Part shown: positions 40,817-55,187 of the stretch, piece after piece
How the letters are laid out: each line of letters starts with the position of its first letter
Position numbering within the stretch: the stretch's first letter is position 1
Notes under the pieces: model-generated
Told to the model about the DNA's origin: nothing
The model's database searches: none
The model's input: the letters and a program-made list of their open reading frames with translations, nothing else
NCBI RefSeq assembly: GCF_000012825.1
Contig: NC_009614.1
Location: forward strand, 2,046,001-2,110,000
Source: Phocaeicola vulgatus ATCC 8482
GTDB lineage: Bacteria > Bacteroidota > Bacteroidia > Bacteroidales > Bacteroidaceae
Length of the DNA stretch: 64,000 bases
Direction: 5' to 3'
Position numbers and translations under genes: made by a program

Positions 40817-41879
40817 AGTCGGTTATATTTGAGTTAAACAGTTCTTGTTGGTCTTGTAAAAAGGCTACCTCAATGGGCAGCATATATATATAAGGTTTCA
40901 GCATTTCGTCCATCAGTGGATGGGCTGCTAGTCGTACAGAGTCTTTTTCAGTGGTGATAATCATGCGTTTACCTTCCGGAAGTTTCATGAAACGCTTCTT
41001 TATCAGTTCCATATCTCTTGCTGTAAAGTCATGGTGGTCACTGAAAGCCAGTGACTCAATGTGCTCATTGTATGGTGATAAATCTTGAATGAGTTTTGCT
41101 GGGGAGGCTATGCCTGTCACCAATAGGATATGCTTGTCTTTTTCTATCTCTTTTAATGAAACTGCATTCCCTGCTGTAAACAACGGATGCAGCTTGCCGT
41201 ATGTTAATGTTGTGAAGTAGAGCTGCTGATAGGGGTAAAGTTCCATTTGCTTGCTTAAGACTCTTAAATCCATAGGGGTGATGTCCTTAGGACATTTAGT
41301 GACAATGACAATATGTGCCCGGCTTTTTCCGTTTTCAGGTTCGCGCATTCGTCCGGCAGGCAGCAAGGTGTCTTCGCAAATCAGTCGGTGGTAATCTACT
41401 AATAAGATGTTTATTCCGGGCTTTACATATCGGTGCTGGAAAGCATCATCCAAAATAATCACTTCTGTTCCAGGGGCGATGTGACTATTGCATAACTGCT
41501 CTATGCCATGACAACGGTCCCGGTCTACTGCCATATGGATATCCGGAAACTTCTGTTTCATTTGGAAAGGTTCGTCACCTATCATCTGTACGGACGTATC
41601 CGGTCTGGCAAGTACAAAGCCTTTGGATTTGCGTTTGTAGCCGCGGCTTAGTACGGCTACTTTGTAATCTTTCTGCAATAATCTTATCAGGTATTCTGTA
41701 TGGGGGGTCTTTCCGGTTCCGCCTACGGTGATGTTGCCTACCGAGATGACCGGGATATCAAACTTACGTTCTTTGTATATTCCCCAGTCAAACAATTTAT
41801 TACGCAGCCATACACCGGTCCCATAAATCCATGAAACCGGATATAGCCACTTGTTTATCTTGATAAGATTACCTTCCAT
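40779..41879 (-). CDS. lpxK: Tetraacyldisaccharide 4'-kinase
   Basis: 366-aa LpxK, which phosphorylates the lipid A disaccharide precursor at the inner membrane. N-terminal membrane-associated helix (MEGNLIKINKWLYPVSWIYG), P-loop SVGNITVGGTGKTP near residue 50, and DDAFQHRYVK near 150. I start at 41879; the frame opens 9 codons earlier (41906), which would overlap sppA by 20 nt. In Bacteroidales lpxK commonly follows sppA as here. Confidence 0.93.
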   Translation of the reverse strand: MEGNLIKINKWLYPVSWIYGTGVWLRNKLFDWGIYKERKFDIPVISVGNITVGGTGKTPHTEYLIRLLQKDYKVAVLSRGYKRKSKGFVLARPDTSVQMIGDEPFQMKQKFPDIHMAVDRDRCHGIEQLCNSHIAPGTEVIILDDAFQHRYVKPGINILLVDYHRLICEDTLLPAGRMREPENGKSRAHIVIVTKCPKDITPMDLRVLSKQMELYPYQQLYFTTLTYGKLHPLFTAGNAVSLKEIEKDKHILLVTGIASPAKLIQDLSPYNEHIESLAFSDHHDFTARDMELIKKRFMKLPEGKRMIITTEKDSVRLAAHPLMDEMLKPYIYMLPIEVAFLQDQQELFNSNITDYVRKNSRNSNFS

Positions 41880-41886
41880 GTGCAAT

Positions 41887-43668
41887 TTATTGGATATTAG
41901 GGTCAAACGGCATACGTGCCTGTATACAGTTGGCGTCTTTTATGTTCTCCAGCGCCTTGAAGCTGTTATAATAGCTTCCCAAATATTCTTTAATTTCGCT
42001 GTTTATATAATGTTTTTTCTGATTTCCCAGCAGGCTTGCGAAAATATTTTCTTTTTCAGGATAGCCGATAATACTGTAATTTTCGATACCGGCTTGGGTG
42101 GCGGCGGCATTCAATGCTTTGTCTATACCTCCCAGCTCGTCTACCAGACCAAGGTCTTTTGCCATGGCACCGGTCCATACACGGCCTTCAGCAACTTTTT
42201 CAATAGCCTCTGTAGACATTTTTCTACCTTCAGCGCAACGGTTTACGAACAGCTTGTATCCTCGGTTGACATAGTTCTGCATTAATTCTTGTTCTGATGC
42301 ATTTAGCGGGCGGGTGAGAACCGGACCTAGGCTGGCACCCAAATCAGCCATTTTATTAGTTTTCACTACATCAAAATTTAGTCCTAAAGTTTCAGTAAAC
42401 AGTTTCTCACCTGAATACATCATGCCGAATATGCCGATAGAACCAGTCAGCGTAGTCGGGTCAGCGAAAATGCGGTTTGCAGCGCAGGAAATGTAATAGC
42501 CTCCTGATGCAGCATAATCTCCCATAGAAACGATTACCGGTTTTTTCTCTTTCAGTCTTACTACTTCACGCCATATTTGATCTGAACCGTATGCGCTGCC
42601 ACCCGGTGAGTTGACGCGTAATACAACAGCTTTTACGTCATCGTTATCACGTAATTTGCGCAGGTCTTTACACATCTTTTGTACATCAATACAATCTTCT
42701 GTGGAACTGCCGGGAGCATCCAGGATCTCGCCGTATGCATAATATACGGCTATTATATTTCCACTTTTGTCTTTGGGCACATTTTTCTTGACGTTTATCA
42801 TGTCTTCTATGAAAAGACTGTTTAGTTTGTCGTTTTCGTCACGACCGCTTAATTGTTTCAGATAGGAAATAACCTCATCTTTATACATCAGGGTATCTGC
42901 CAGTTTGCATTGAATATATTCTTCTGCCTGACAAAAATCCATATATCGGTCAGCATAAGCATTCAGAGTATCTGTCGGGATGCGTCGTGAGTCGGATACA
43001 TCTGCAAGAATACGATGCCAGACAGATTCCAGACATTCGGTCATCTGTTCGCGGTTGGCCGGACTCATTTCTGTAGCAATAAACGGTTCCACGGCTGATT
43101 TGTAAGTGCCCACTCTGAATACCTGTACTTCCAGTCCTAGTTTGGAAACCAGATTTTTGAAGAAAACAGGTTGCATGCCTGCTCCGTGCCATCCAATACT
43201 TCCTTGCGGATTGATAATTATTTTATCGGCCACGCTGGAAAGATAATACATCCCCTGTGCATATTGGTCTGCATAAGCAACGATGAATTTGCCGCTTTCT
43301 TTGAAATCCAGTAATGCATTGCGTATTTCCTCTAAGGAAGCGTATGATGCTTCCAGATAAGAAGGTTGGATATAAATACCCTTGATTTTGTCATTGTCTT
43401 TTGCCTTCTTGATAGAAGCTAGAATGTCATCCAAACCGTATGCTTCAAATTCTTCTCCCAAAAGTTGTTGGAGTGGGTTTTCCTGTACACGTTCGGACAA
43501 ACTGCCTTTAAAGTCGAGTACGAAGATAGAGTTGTCTTTCACCACCGTTTCAGTATCCGATGAGGCGACTATGCCAACCAGAGTGATAATCCCTAGTATA
43601 GTGAACACTACGCCTGCCAGAATGACGCCGATGACGCTGGCAAACGTAAATTTTAGAAAATCTTTCAT
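41887..43668 (-). CDS. sppA: Signal peptide peptidase SppA (protease IV, 67-kDa type)
   Basis: 593-aa membrane protease that degrades cleaved signal peptides. An N-terminal membrane anchor (FTFASVIGVILAGVVFTILG) is followed by tandem ClpP-like domains. The catalytic lysine lies in VGTYKSAVEPF (first domain) and the serine in MGDYAASGGYYIS (second domain, near residue 385); RVNSPGGSAYGS precedes it. It is first in the operon with lpxK, pnp and thiL. The 134-nt divergent region to the nitroreductase holds both promoters. Confidence 0.95.
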   Translation of the reverse strand: MKDFLKFTFASVIGVILAGVVFTILGIITLVGIVASSDTETVVKDNSIFVLDFKGSLSERVQENPLQQLLGEEFEAYGLDDILASIKKAKDNDKIKGIYIQPSYLEASYASLEEIRNALLDFKESGKFIVAYADQYAQGMYYLSSVADKIIINPQGSIGWHGAGMQPVFFKNLVSKLGLEVQVFRVGTYKSAVEPFIATEMSPANREQMTECLESVWHRILADVSDSRRIPTDTLNAYADRYMDFCQAEEYIQCKLADTLMYKDEVISYLKQLSGRDENDKLNSLFIEDMINVKKNVPKDKSGNIIAVYYAYGEILDAPGSSTEDCIDVQKMCKDLRKLRDNDDVKAVVLRVNSPGGSAYGSDQIWREVVRLKEKKPVIVSMGDYAASGGYYISCAANRIFADPTTLTGSIGIFGMMYSGEKLFTETLGLNFDVVKTNKMADLGASLGPVLTRPLNASEQELMQNYVNRGYKLFVNRCAEGRKMSTEAIEKVAEGRVWTGAMAKDLGLVDELGGIDKALNAAATQAGIENYSIIGYPEKENIFASLLGNQKKHYINSEIKEYLGSYYNSFKALENIKDANCIQARMPFDPNIQ

Positions 43669-43802
43669 TGAATGTGTTGTTTTTAATGTTAATAATTAGC
43701 TAACAAAAATAGGTTATTGCATTGAAAAAAGCAAAAAAAGTGAACTTCTTTTGTTACCTGTTTGTTCTTCATTTATAATAACCCATAAATACGTTGTTTT
43801 AT

Positions 43803-44408
43803 ATGACAAAAAGTTTTAAGGAGGCTCTGAAAGCCCGTCGTACATTTTATCGGATCCAAAACAAATCGACATTGTCTGATAAAGAAATAAGAGATTTAAT
43901 TTGTTTTGCTGTAGAATTTGTCCCCTCAGCTTTCAATTCTCAAACCACTCGTGTTGTGTTATTAACAGGTAAGGCGCATGAAAAGTTGTGGAACATTGTA
44001 AAAAATGTCTTGCGTAAGCGAGTTCCGGCTGAGGTATTTGGCAAGACCGAAGAAAAGATTGATGGCTGTTTCGCTTGTGGATATGGTACTATTCTCTATT
44101 TTGAAGATATGGCTATCGTTCGCTCTTTGCAGGAAAGTTTCCCCACTTATAAAGATAATTTCCCTATCTGGGCAGAGCAGACCGATGCTATGCATCAGTT
44201 GGCAGTCTGGACCATGCTGGAAGATGCAGGAATGGGGGCGTCTTTGCAGCATTATAATCCGCTGATTGATGATGAAGTACGTAAAGTTTGGAATTTGTCT
44301 GATGACTGGAAATTGATAGCGCAGATGCCATTCGGTGTGCCTGTTGCACAACCGGGCTTTAAGGAAGTGAAGTCATTGGATGAGCGTGTTTTTGAATTTA
44401 CTGATTAA
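43803..44408 (+). CDS. Nitroreductase-family flavoprotein
   Basis: 201-aa protein starting at ATG 43803 (MTKSFKEALKARRTFYRIQN); three codons upstream use a TTG start. The arrangement matches short nitroreductases: RRTFY (FMN phosphate contact), FVPSAFNSQTTRVVLLTG, and EDAGMGASLQHYNPLIDDEV. Related proteins are FMN-dependent and of the FRP/oxidoreductase type. Substrate unknown. Confidence 0.88.
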   Translation: MTKSFKEALKARRTFYRIQNKSTLSDKEIRDLICFAVEFVPSAFNSQTTRVVLLTGKAHEKLWNIVKNVLRKRVPAEVFGKTEEKIDGCFACGYGTILYFEDMAIVRSLQESFPTYKDNFPIWAEQTDAMHQLAVWTMLEDAGMGASLQHYNPLIDDEVRKVWNLSDDWKLIAQMPFGVPVAQPGFKEVKSLDERVFEFTD

Positions 44409-44424
44409 AATTCATGTCTTATCT

Positions 44425-44456
44425 TTTGGCTTATTAGGGGAAAATAAGCATCTTTG
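44425..44456 (+). promoter_or_regulatory. fkp promoter with overlapping inverted repeat
   Basis: TTTG (44425-44428), 20-nt spacer, CATCTTTG (44449-44456), close to TTTG-20-TAnnTTTG. The -7 box is one arm of a perfect 9-bp inverted repeat, CATCTTTGT (44449-44457)/ACAAAGATG (44469-44477), that ends 4 nt before the ATG. Confidence 0.55.
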
Positions 44457-44481
44457 TGTGCAATAAAAACAAAGATGTGCT

Positions 44482-47322
44482 ATGAAAAAATTATTATCAC
44501 TTCCCCCTAATCTGGTGGAATGTTTTCATGATATAGAGAAAGCGGACCAGACAGAGTGGTTTTGTACTTCCGATCCTATAGGTAGTAAGCTAGGATCAGG
44601 CGGGGGGACTGCATGGCTGTTGGAGGCTTGTTGTCAGAAAGTAGCTCCTGACAGCGATTTTCTTACTTGGCTGGGAAAAGAAAAACGTATTTTACTTCAT
44701 GCAGGCGGGCAGAGTCGTCGTTTGCCCGGATATGCGCCATCCGGCAAAATTCTTACTCCCATTCCTGTATTCCGGTGGGCCAGAGGACAACGGCTGTCAC
44801 AAAATCTGCTTTCCCTCCAGCTCCCTTTATATGAACAAATCATGGAGAAAGCTCCGTCTTCTCTTCATACATTGATTGCAAGTGGAGATGTTTATATCCG
44901 TGCGGGCCAACCGCTTCAGACTATTCCTGATGCGGATGTGGTGTGTTACGGTTTATGGGTAGATCCTAATCTGGCAAAAAACCATGGTGTTTTTGTTTCT
45001 TCACGGGCTACTCCCGATAAGCTTGATTTCATGCTTCAAAAACCTTCGGTGGAGGAATTGGGGAAATTAATGCAAACCCATCTTTTTCTGATGGATATCG
45101 GAATTTGGCTGTTAAGTGACCGTGCGGTTAGTCTGTTGGTAAAACGATCTTATAAGGAAGGAAAACTCTCTTATTATGACATGTATTCTGATTTCGGACT
45201 TACATTGGGAGAGCACCCGCGTATGATGGACGATGAACTTAACAAGCTGAGTGTGGCTATTCTGCCGTTGCCCGGAGGGGAGTTTTATCATTACGGAACC
45301 AGTCGTGAACTTATTTCTTCTACATTGGCAGTACAAAATCTGGTAAACGACCAGCGGGAGATTATGCACAAGAAGGTAAAACCGCATCCGGCCATGTTTG
45401 TTCAAAATGCTGAGGTAGGTTATCAACTTACCTCACAAAATTCGGAAATATGGATAGAGAACAGTTATGTAGGAGCAGGATGGAATATCCATCACCAGAC
45501 CATCATAACAGGGGTTCCCGCTAATAATTGGAACCTAGAGGTTCCGTCCGGTGTGTGTATTGATGTGGTTCCTTTTGGAGAATCTGGCTATGTAGCGCGT
45601 CCATACGGCTTCAATGATACTTTCAAGGGAGCTTTGGCTAAGGAAGAAACATATTATCAAGGAATGTCTGTAGGTGAGTGGTGTGCTGTACGCGGCATTT
45701 CGGTGGAAGAAATAGAAAACGGTCACGACTTGCAGGCCGCGCGTTTGTTTCCGGTTTGCTCATCTGTAGAGGAATTGGGAGCAGTTATGCGCTGGATGGT
45801 CTCTGAACCGGCATTACAGCAAGGAAAAGAAATATGGCAACGCTGTCGTAAGTTATCTGCCGATGATATATCTGCTTATTCTAATCTTTATCGTCTGGCA
45901 GAACAGCGTGAAGCTTTCCGGATAAAGAATTGGCCGGCATTGGCGCATAATTATGAACGAAGTGTCTTTTATCAGCTAAATTTGGAGAATGCTGCTGGAG
46001 AATTTGCTCGGTATGATCTGTCGTTGCCTGAGCCTTTATCAGAATCGGCTCCGCTGATGACACGTATCAGTGATAATATGTTTCGTGCCCGGGTGCAGCA
46101 GCTTAAGGGGCTGGCTTATCGGGAATATGAGAATGAGGCTTTTCGTTTGATGCGCGACGGACTTACTGCTTCGGCTTTAGCCAAGAGGCAGCAACCGCAT
46201 TTGTCAGTGTACTCCGATCAGATTGTCTGGGGGCGTAGTCCGGTCCGTATTGATCTGGCCGGCGGATGGACGGATACTCCACCTTATTGCTTGAATGAAG
46301 GGGGGAATGTGGTGAATATTGCTATTGAGTTGAACGGGCAGCCTCCTCTACAAGTTTACGTGAAACCCTGTCGGGAGTATAAGATAATTCTTCGTTCTAT
46401 AGACTTAGGCGCTATGGAAGTGGTTACAACTTACGGGGAGGTAAGGGATTTCATGCAAGTGGGATCCCCATTCTCTATACCTAAAGCGGCATTGGTGCTG
46501 GCAGGTTTCCAGCCGGGCTTTTCCACCGAATCGTATGTTTCATTGGAAGAGCAGTTGAAGGCGTTTGGCTCCGGAATGGAAATCACTCTGCTTTCTGCGA
46601 TTCCTGCGGGCTCCGGTCTGGGTACAAGTTCTATTCTTGCATCAACTGTGCTGGGGGCAATCTCTGATTTTTGCGGACTGAACTGGGATAAGAACGAGAT
46701 ATGTAACCGTACGCTTATTTTGGAACAGTTACTGACTACCGGAGGGGGGTGGCAAGATCAATACGGAGGTGTGCTTCGTGGAGTGAAATTATTGCAGACT
46801 CATGCAGGTATGGATCAGAGTCCGTTAGTGCGCTGGTTGCCCGATTATTTGTTTACAGGTGGCGAATATCAGAAGTGCCATTTGCTTTATTACACGGGAA
46901 TTACCCGTACAGCCAAAGGAATTTTAGCTGAAATCGTGCGTAGCATGTTCCTCAACTCCACAGAGCATTTGTCTATACTTGGCGGTATGAAGGGGCATGC
47001 TCTTGACTTGTACGAAGCCATTCAGCGTGGGAATTTCGATGAAATGGGGCGTTTGGTTGGTAAAAGCTGGAAGCTGAACCAAGCGTTGGATCCCGGCACT
47101 AATCCCGAGGCAGTTGAGACTATCATTCGCCGGATTGATGATTATTGCCTGGGATATAAATTGCCAGGTGCGGGGGGAGGCGGCTATCTTTATATGGTGG
47201 CTAAAGATCCTGAGGCTGCTATACGTATTCGAAGTATTCTTACTCAGAACCCACCCAACAGTTGTGCCCGTTTCGTTGATATGGCTTTGTCCGACAAAGG
47301 CTTGCAAATTAGCCGAAGCTAG
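44482..47322 (+). CDS. fkp: Bifunctional L-fucokinase / L-fucose-1-phosphate guanylyltransferase
   Basis: 946-aa Fkp, which makes GDP-L-fucose from free (salvaged) fucose for capsule and surface glycoprotein fucosylation in Bacteroides. N-terminal pyrophosphorylase part: LGSGGGTAWLL near residue 40 and HAGGQSRRLPGYAPSGK near 75. C-terminal GHMP kinase part: PVRIDLAGGWTDTPP near 590, IPAGSGLGTSSI near 715 and LPGAGGGGYLY near 895. Length equals the B. fragilis enzyme. It is convergent with, and overlaps by 14 nt, the glycerate kinase gene. Confidence 0.96.
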   Translation: MKKLLSLPPNLVECFHDIEKADQTEWFCTSDPIGSKLGSGGGTAWLLEACCQKVAPDSDFLTWLGKEKRILLHAGGQSRRLPGYAPSGKILTPIPVFRWARGQRLSQNLLSLQLPLYEQIMEKAPSSLHTLIASGDVYIRAGQPLQTIPDADVVCYGLWVDPNLAKNHGVFVSSRATPDKLDFMLQKPSVEELGKLMQTHLFLMDIGIWLLSDRAVSLLVKRSYKEGKLSYYDMYSDFGLTLGEHPRMMDDELNKLSVAILPLPGGEFYHYGTSRELISSTLAVQNLVNDQREIMHKKVKPHPAMFVQNAEVGYQLTSQNSEIWIENSYVGAGWNIHHQTIITGVPANNWNLEVPSGVCIDVVPFGESGYVARPYGFNDTFKGALAKEETYYQGMSVGEWCAVRGISVEEIENGHDLQAARLFPVCSSVEELGAVMRWMVSEPALQQGKEIWQRCRKLSADDISAYSNLYRLAEQREAFRIKNWPALAHNYERSVFYQLNLENAAGEFARYDLSLPEPLSESAPLMTRISDNMFRARVQQLKGLAYREYENEAFRLMRDGLTASALAKRQQPHLSVYSDQIVWGRSPVRIDLAGGWTDTPPYCLNEGGNVVNIAIELNGQPPLQVYVKPCREYKIILRSIDLGAMEVVTTYGEVRDFMQVGSPFSIPKAALVLAGFQPGFSTESYVSLEEQLKAFGSGMEITLLSAIPAGSGLGTSSILASTVLGAISDFCGLNWDKNEICNRTLILEQLLTTGGGWQDQYGGVLRGVKLLQTHAGMDQSPLVRWLPDYLFTGGEYQKCHLLYYTGITRTAKGILAEIVRSMFLNSTEHLSILGGMKGHALDLYEAIQRGNFDEMGRLVGKSWKLNQALDPGTNPEAVETIIRRIDDYCLGYKLPGAGGGGYLYMVAKDPEAAIRIRSILTQNPPNSCARFVDMALSDKGLQISRS

Positions 47323-48448
47323 TTATAACTGAATAGAGTTGGGAAACCAGCCGGGTGATATTTTCTTTAGCAAACTCCGGTTCCATTGCCTTCTCCAGGG
47401 TGATGGGGCCGGGGGCTATAGAGAATATACCTTTGAATCCCGCTTTGTTTAATTCCGGCAGGTTTTCTATACTGCCTGCCAGTACAATAACGGGAATATG
47501 TTCTTTTTGTGCTTCCTTTAGTATTCCGTATGGTACTTTTCCCATAGCTGTCTGCCGGTCTGCTTTTCCCTCGCCCGTAATAATGAGGTCTGCTCCTTTT
47601 ATTTTTTCGGAGAAGTCGATGGCTTTCAATAATAATTCTGTTCCCGGTTTTAGCTCTGCGTTAAAAAAAGCCAGTAGTCCACCACCCATGCCTCCGGCTG
47701 CACCTGCACCGGGGTAGTTCGTGATATCTTTTCCTGTCGTTTTCTTTATAACTTCGGCTAATGATTGCATGCCTTCATCCAGTCTTTGCACCATATTTGA
47801 ATCGGCTCCTTTTTGTTGTGCAAAGATATATGCCGCTCCGTCAGGGCCGTAGAAAGGGTTGGCTACATCACATGCTACCATGAAGTGTGTTTCTCTTAGT
47901 GCGGGATGAATACCGGATGTGTCTATGTTTGCCACGGCTTCCATTATTTGGCCTCCTGTACCTAAGGTATGCCCTGATTTGTCTAGAAAGCGGAAACCTA
48001 GTGCCTGTAGCATTCCTAATCCTGCGTCATTAGTCGCGCTTCCGCCAATACCGATTATAAAATTTCTGCATCCTTTGTTTAATGCGTCTTTTATCAATTC
48101 TCCTGTACCAAAGGTTGTTGTCAGCATAGGATTTCTTTGTTCAATAGGTACGAGAGGTAGTCCGCTGATGGCAGCCATTTCTATAATAGCTGTTCTGCCA
48201 TTGCCGGACAGACCGTAATGTGTTTTTGCCATTTTCATTAGCGGTCCATGTGCCGATAAGGTTATATATTTCCCTTTAGTGGCTGTGATGAGTACGTCCA
48301 GTAAACCTTCACCGCCATCAGCGATGGGAATAACTGAAGTGTGGCAGGAAGGATTTATGCTTTTGATACCTTTTTCGGCAGCTTTTCCTGCTTCTGCTGA
48401 AGTTAGACAGCCTTTGAATGAATCGATGGCGATAATTATTTTCTTCAT
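47309..48448 (-). CDS. Glycerate kinase (type I, GlxK/GarK family)
   Basis: 379-aa kinase converting glycerate to phosphoglycerate. Motifs: MKKIIIAIDSFKGCLTSAEA at the N-terminus, IADGGEGLLDVL near residue 45, FIIGIGGSATNDAGLGML near 140, and ITGEGKADRQT near 290. Length is typical. A reverse-strand -7 box TAGATTTG (48468-48475) precedes the start by 20 nt. The gene end overlaps fkp by 14 nt, so neither gene has room for its own terminator before the other. Confidence 0.93.
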   Translation of the reverse strand: MKKIIIAIDSFKGCLTSAEAGKAAEKGIKSINPSCHTSVIPIADGGEGLLDVLITATKGKYITLSAHGPLMKMAKTHYGLSGNGRTAIIEMAAISGLPLVPIEQRNPMLTTTFGTGELIKDALNKGCRNFIIGIGGSATNDAGLGMLQALGFRFLDKSGHTLGTGGQIMEAVANIDTSGIHPALRETHFMVACDVANPFYGPDGAAYIFAQQKGADSNMVQRLDEGMQSLAEVIKKTTGKDITNYPGAGAAGGMGGGLLAFFNAELKPGTELLLKAIDFSEKIKGADLIITGEGKADRQTAMGKVPYGILKEAQKEHIPVIVLAGSIENLPELNKAGFKGIFSIAPGPITLEKAMEPEFAKENITRLVSQLYSVITSFG

Positions 48449-48966
48449 TGTATATCTTTATATAGTGCAAATCTACTGAAAACTTTTCTTCTTTAAATAG
48501 AACAGGTTGTCTTTTATTTGTGGATTGGAATATGTGTAGCTTGATGGATAAAGTAGATGTTTTTTGCTTTTGTCTGGGTGTAAGTATTGGTTCTTGAAGT
48601 TGATGGTGTTTCCGAACAACCGTCGAGATGTAAGAAAATGATTTTTATTCTTCTCGGCATTTTTTTCCTACAGTTTTTCCCCAGTGTTTGCGGAGTCAGC
48701 ACTTTTGAGAGCTCTGTGGTTTGTGTTTCGTAACCTGTCCGGTTTTTCTTCGGGCTTGCTTCTTTTCCGTCTTTCCTTGTTTTCCGTCTGCTATCTTCGT
48801 ATGGGTCCCTTCCTTTTTCCGTCCCTATACGCGCGTGCGAATATTATAATGTGTGTGTCTTTTTCCTCCGGTGTCCTCCGTTATAAAAACATGCTTTGTA
48901 ACACATCTGTTATTCAGTGTATTACAAAAAAGTTTCAGGAAATCCGTATAATTTTTCCTTCGTATG

Positions 48967-48998
48967 TTTGCTGGTAATCGTTAAAAGGTCTACCTTTG
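48967..48998 (+). promoter_or_regulatory. rRNA operon promoter P1
   Basis: TTTG (48967-48970), 20-nt spacer, TACCTTTG (48991-48998), followed by CATCCGC. The rest of the 48449-49444 gap holds promoter P2, AT-rich leader DNA, and no convincing gene. Confidence 0.8.
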
Positions 48999-49211
48999 CA
49001 TCCGCAATCGAGAGAGATGCGGCACTTCAGACAGTGTGTGACTGACTTGGTGAACCAAACGTAGGAGAGTTTTCCTTGACAGTGTCTGCACCCAGTATCT
49101 TACCTTAGCGGGGCTAAGGGAGCGAGAACGGATAAGACCTGGGAAGGATGAACGTCCCGCCTTTTATGGAAGTTTCGAAAAAAAACTTTTTCAAAAAAAC
49201 TTTCGAAAACA

Positions 49212-49243
49212 TTTGGCGGTTACGATAAAATCTCTTACCTTTG
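49212..49243 (+). promoter_or_regulatory. rRNA operon promoter P2
   Basis: TTTG (49212-49215), 20-nt spacer, TACCTTTG (49236-49243), again followed by CATCCGC. Same spacing and downstream bases as P1; the two lie 245 bp apart. Confidence 0.8.
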
Positions 49244-49444
49244 CATCCGCTTTCGGAAACGATGGCAAGACATAAATGAGAGTTCTTTGAAAGATTTAAG
49301 ATAAACAAACAAGTAGTACAAGCCGGTGCACCGTATGTAATATATATATGGTGTACGGAAAAACAAGAACCGTCAATATTGATATTGATAGATTTGGAAT
49401 CCTTGAGCAGATTATCAACTGAATAGTTGGAAAAAGATATTATT

Positions 49445-50972
<1,528 letters not shown>

Positions 50973-51106
50973 CTGGAGAGGACGAAAGATCGATAAGGTT
51001 TTTGTTCTTGTACTGCTGGTGTTGTTTATTCAAGATATGATTCCGTAATGATACGGAAGAGAGAAAGTAAGAAGCCGGGTCTAATTAAACAGACTAGGTT
51101 GAACTT

Positions 51107-51180
51107 AGTCCTATAGCTCAGTTGGTTAGAGCGCTACACTGATAATGTAGAGGTCGGCAGTTCAACTCTGCCTGGGACTA
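51107..51180 (+). tRNA. tRNA-Ile (GAT)
   Basis: 74-nt cloverleaf in the 16S-23S spacer: acceptor AGTCCTA/TGGGACT, anticodon loop CTGATAA with GAT, T-arm GTTCAACTC. Confidence 0.96.
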
Positions 51181-51197
51181 CGAACGGAATCAAGTTC

Positions 51198-51271
51198 GGG
51201 GGATTAGCTCAGCTGGCTAGAGCATCTGCCTTGCACGCAGAGGGTCAACGGTTCGAATCCGTTATTCTCCA
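51198..51271 (+). tRNA. tRNA-Ala (TGC)
   Basis: 74-nt cloverleaf 17 nt after tRNA-Ile: acceptor GGGGGAT/ATTCTCC with the G3-U70 identity pair, anticodon loop CTTGCAC with TGC. Confidence 0.96.
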
Positions 51272-51397
51272 CTCCATCGGAAACGTAAGAAACGAAGATG
51301 AACGATCTATGACATATTGTACAAGCAAACAGTAATTTTAGTAGTAAAGAGCTGAAAGTATATATCATCCCGCTGGCACGCAAGTGTGAGCGAATGG

Positions 51398-54279
<2,882 letters not shown>

Positions 54280-54366
54280 ACTTTCCTTATATGTCGGATG
54301 GTGTATACCTTTGGTTTTTACTACAGAATGAAATTACGATAACAGCTCAACAATATGTCAACCTTA

Positions 54367-54478
<112 letters not shown>

Positions 54479-54484
54479 TGATTG

Positions 54485-54524
54485 AAGCCTTCGGACTTGA
54501 AGAAGTTCCGGAGGCTTTTTTTGT
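54485..54524 (+). terminator. rRNA operon terminator
   Basis: AGCCTTCGGACTT pairs with AAGTTCCGGAGGCT (two mismatched positions), followed by seven T residues. It lies directly after the 5S gene. The region 54525-54782 holds a 7-bp CCGTGGG/CCCACGG repeat and AT-rich DNA, otherwise nothing clear. Confidence 0.85.
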
Positions 54525-54782
54525 ATCCGCACGCATGAAATGTGGCCTCTACCGTTTTTTCCCCGTGGGTGTGGGTACCTTTCCCACGGAACTGTCCGGA
54601 AGGGGCAGGTTTTTATTTAGAATTAGAAAAGGGGTTAAAAAGATTGTATTTCATAATTTCTTTATGATTATCGAATATATTTACCACTTGAACTTGAATA
54701 ATTTTTAGGTCTGCGTGAACAAAAAAACAATAGAATTGTTTCAATAATATAAACCGAGAATCTTTCGAAACTAGTAGCCAAA

Positions 54783-55187
54783 ATGAAGCTTATCGTCAAA
54801 ATAGGATTAATAGTCCTGCTTTTAATGTTTAATTATCAGGGAGTCGATGCAGATGTTGTTTCTTCCGCTATTGACAGATATGCTACTACTACAGAACATC
54901 AAGATAATATGGCATCTGATCATGGTACATTGGATACCATGTCTTTCACCCACTCTTTACTCACAGGGCAACAGCAGGTATTAGCGAAACTAATGCCCGA
55001 CGATCTCCGTATCCGCAGAGCAGAGGAACTTCAACAGAACTTCTTAAAAATTCTCATAGGTCGTTTTTCACTACGGGAAGAAATACTGGCAACTGACCGC
55101 GCTAAGATCTTTCCGTCTAATCCCATTCATTGTGTGTCTCCGGCATGTCATTATTTCGTGTTCACGCTGAGACGCATTTTGATTTAA
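54783..55187 (+). CDS. Small exported protein upstream of the exbB operon
   Basis: 134-aa protein with a signal peptide (MKLIVKIGLIVLLLMFNYQG) and a soluble remainder (LLTGQQQVLAKLMPDDLRIR) with two C-terminal cysteines. No family recognised. It lies between the rRNA terminator and exbB, same strand. Its stop codon is inside the left arm of a 17-bp inverted repeat, so expression may be tied to exbB. Confidence 0.6.
   Translation: MKLIVKIGLIVLLLMFNYQGVDADVVSSAIDRYATTTEHQDNMASDHGTLDTMSFTHSLLTGQQQVLAKLMPDDLRIRRAEELQQNFLKILIGRFSLREEILATDRAKIFPSNPIHCVSPACHYFVFTLRRILI

Noticed and set aside
48684-48977. 97-residue frame upstream of the rRNA operon
   Set aside because: It ends inside rRNA promoter P1, has low-complexity hydrophobic content, and shows no family features.
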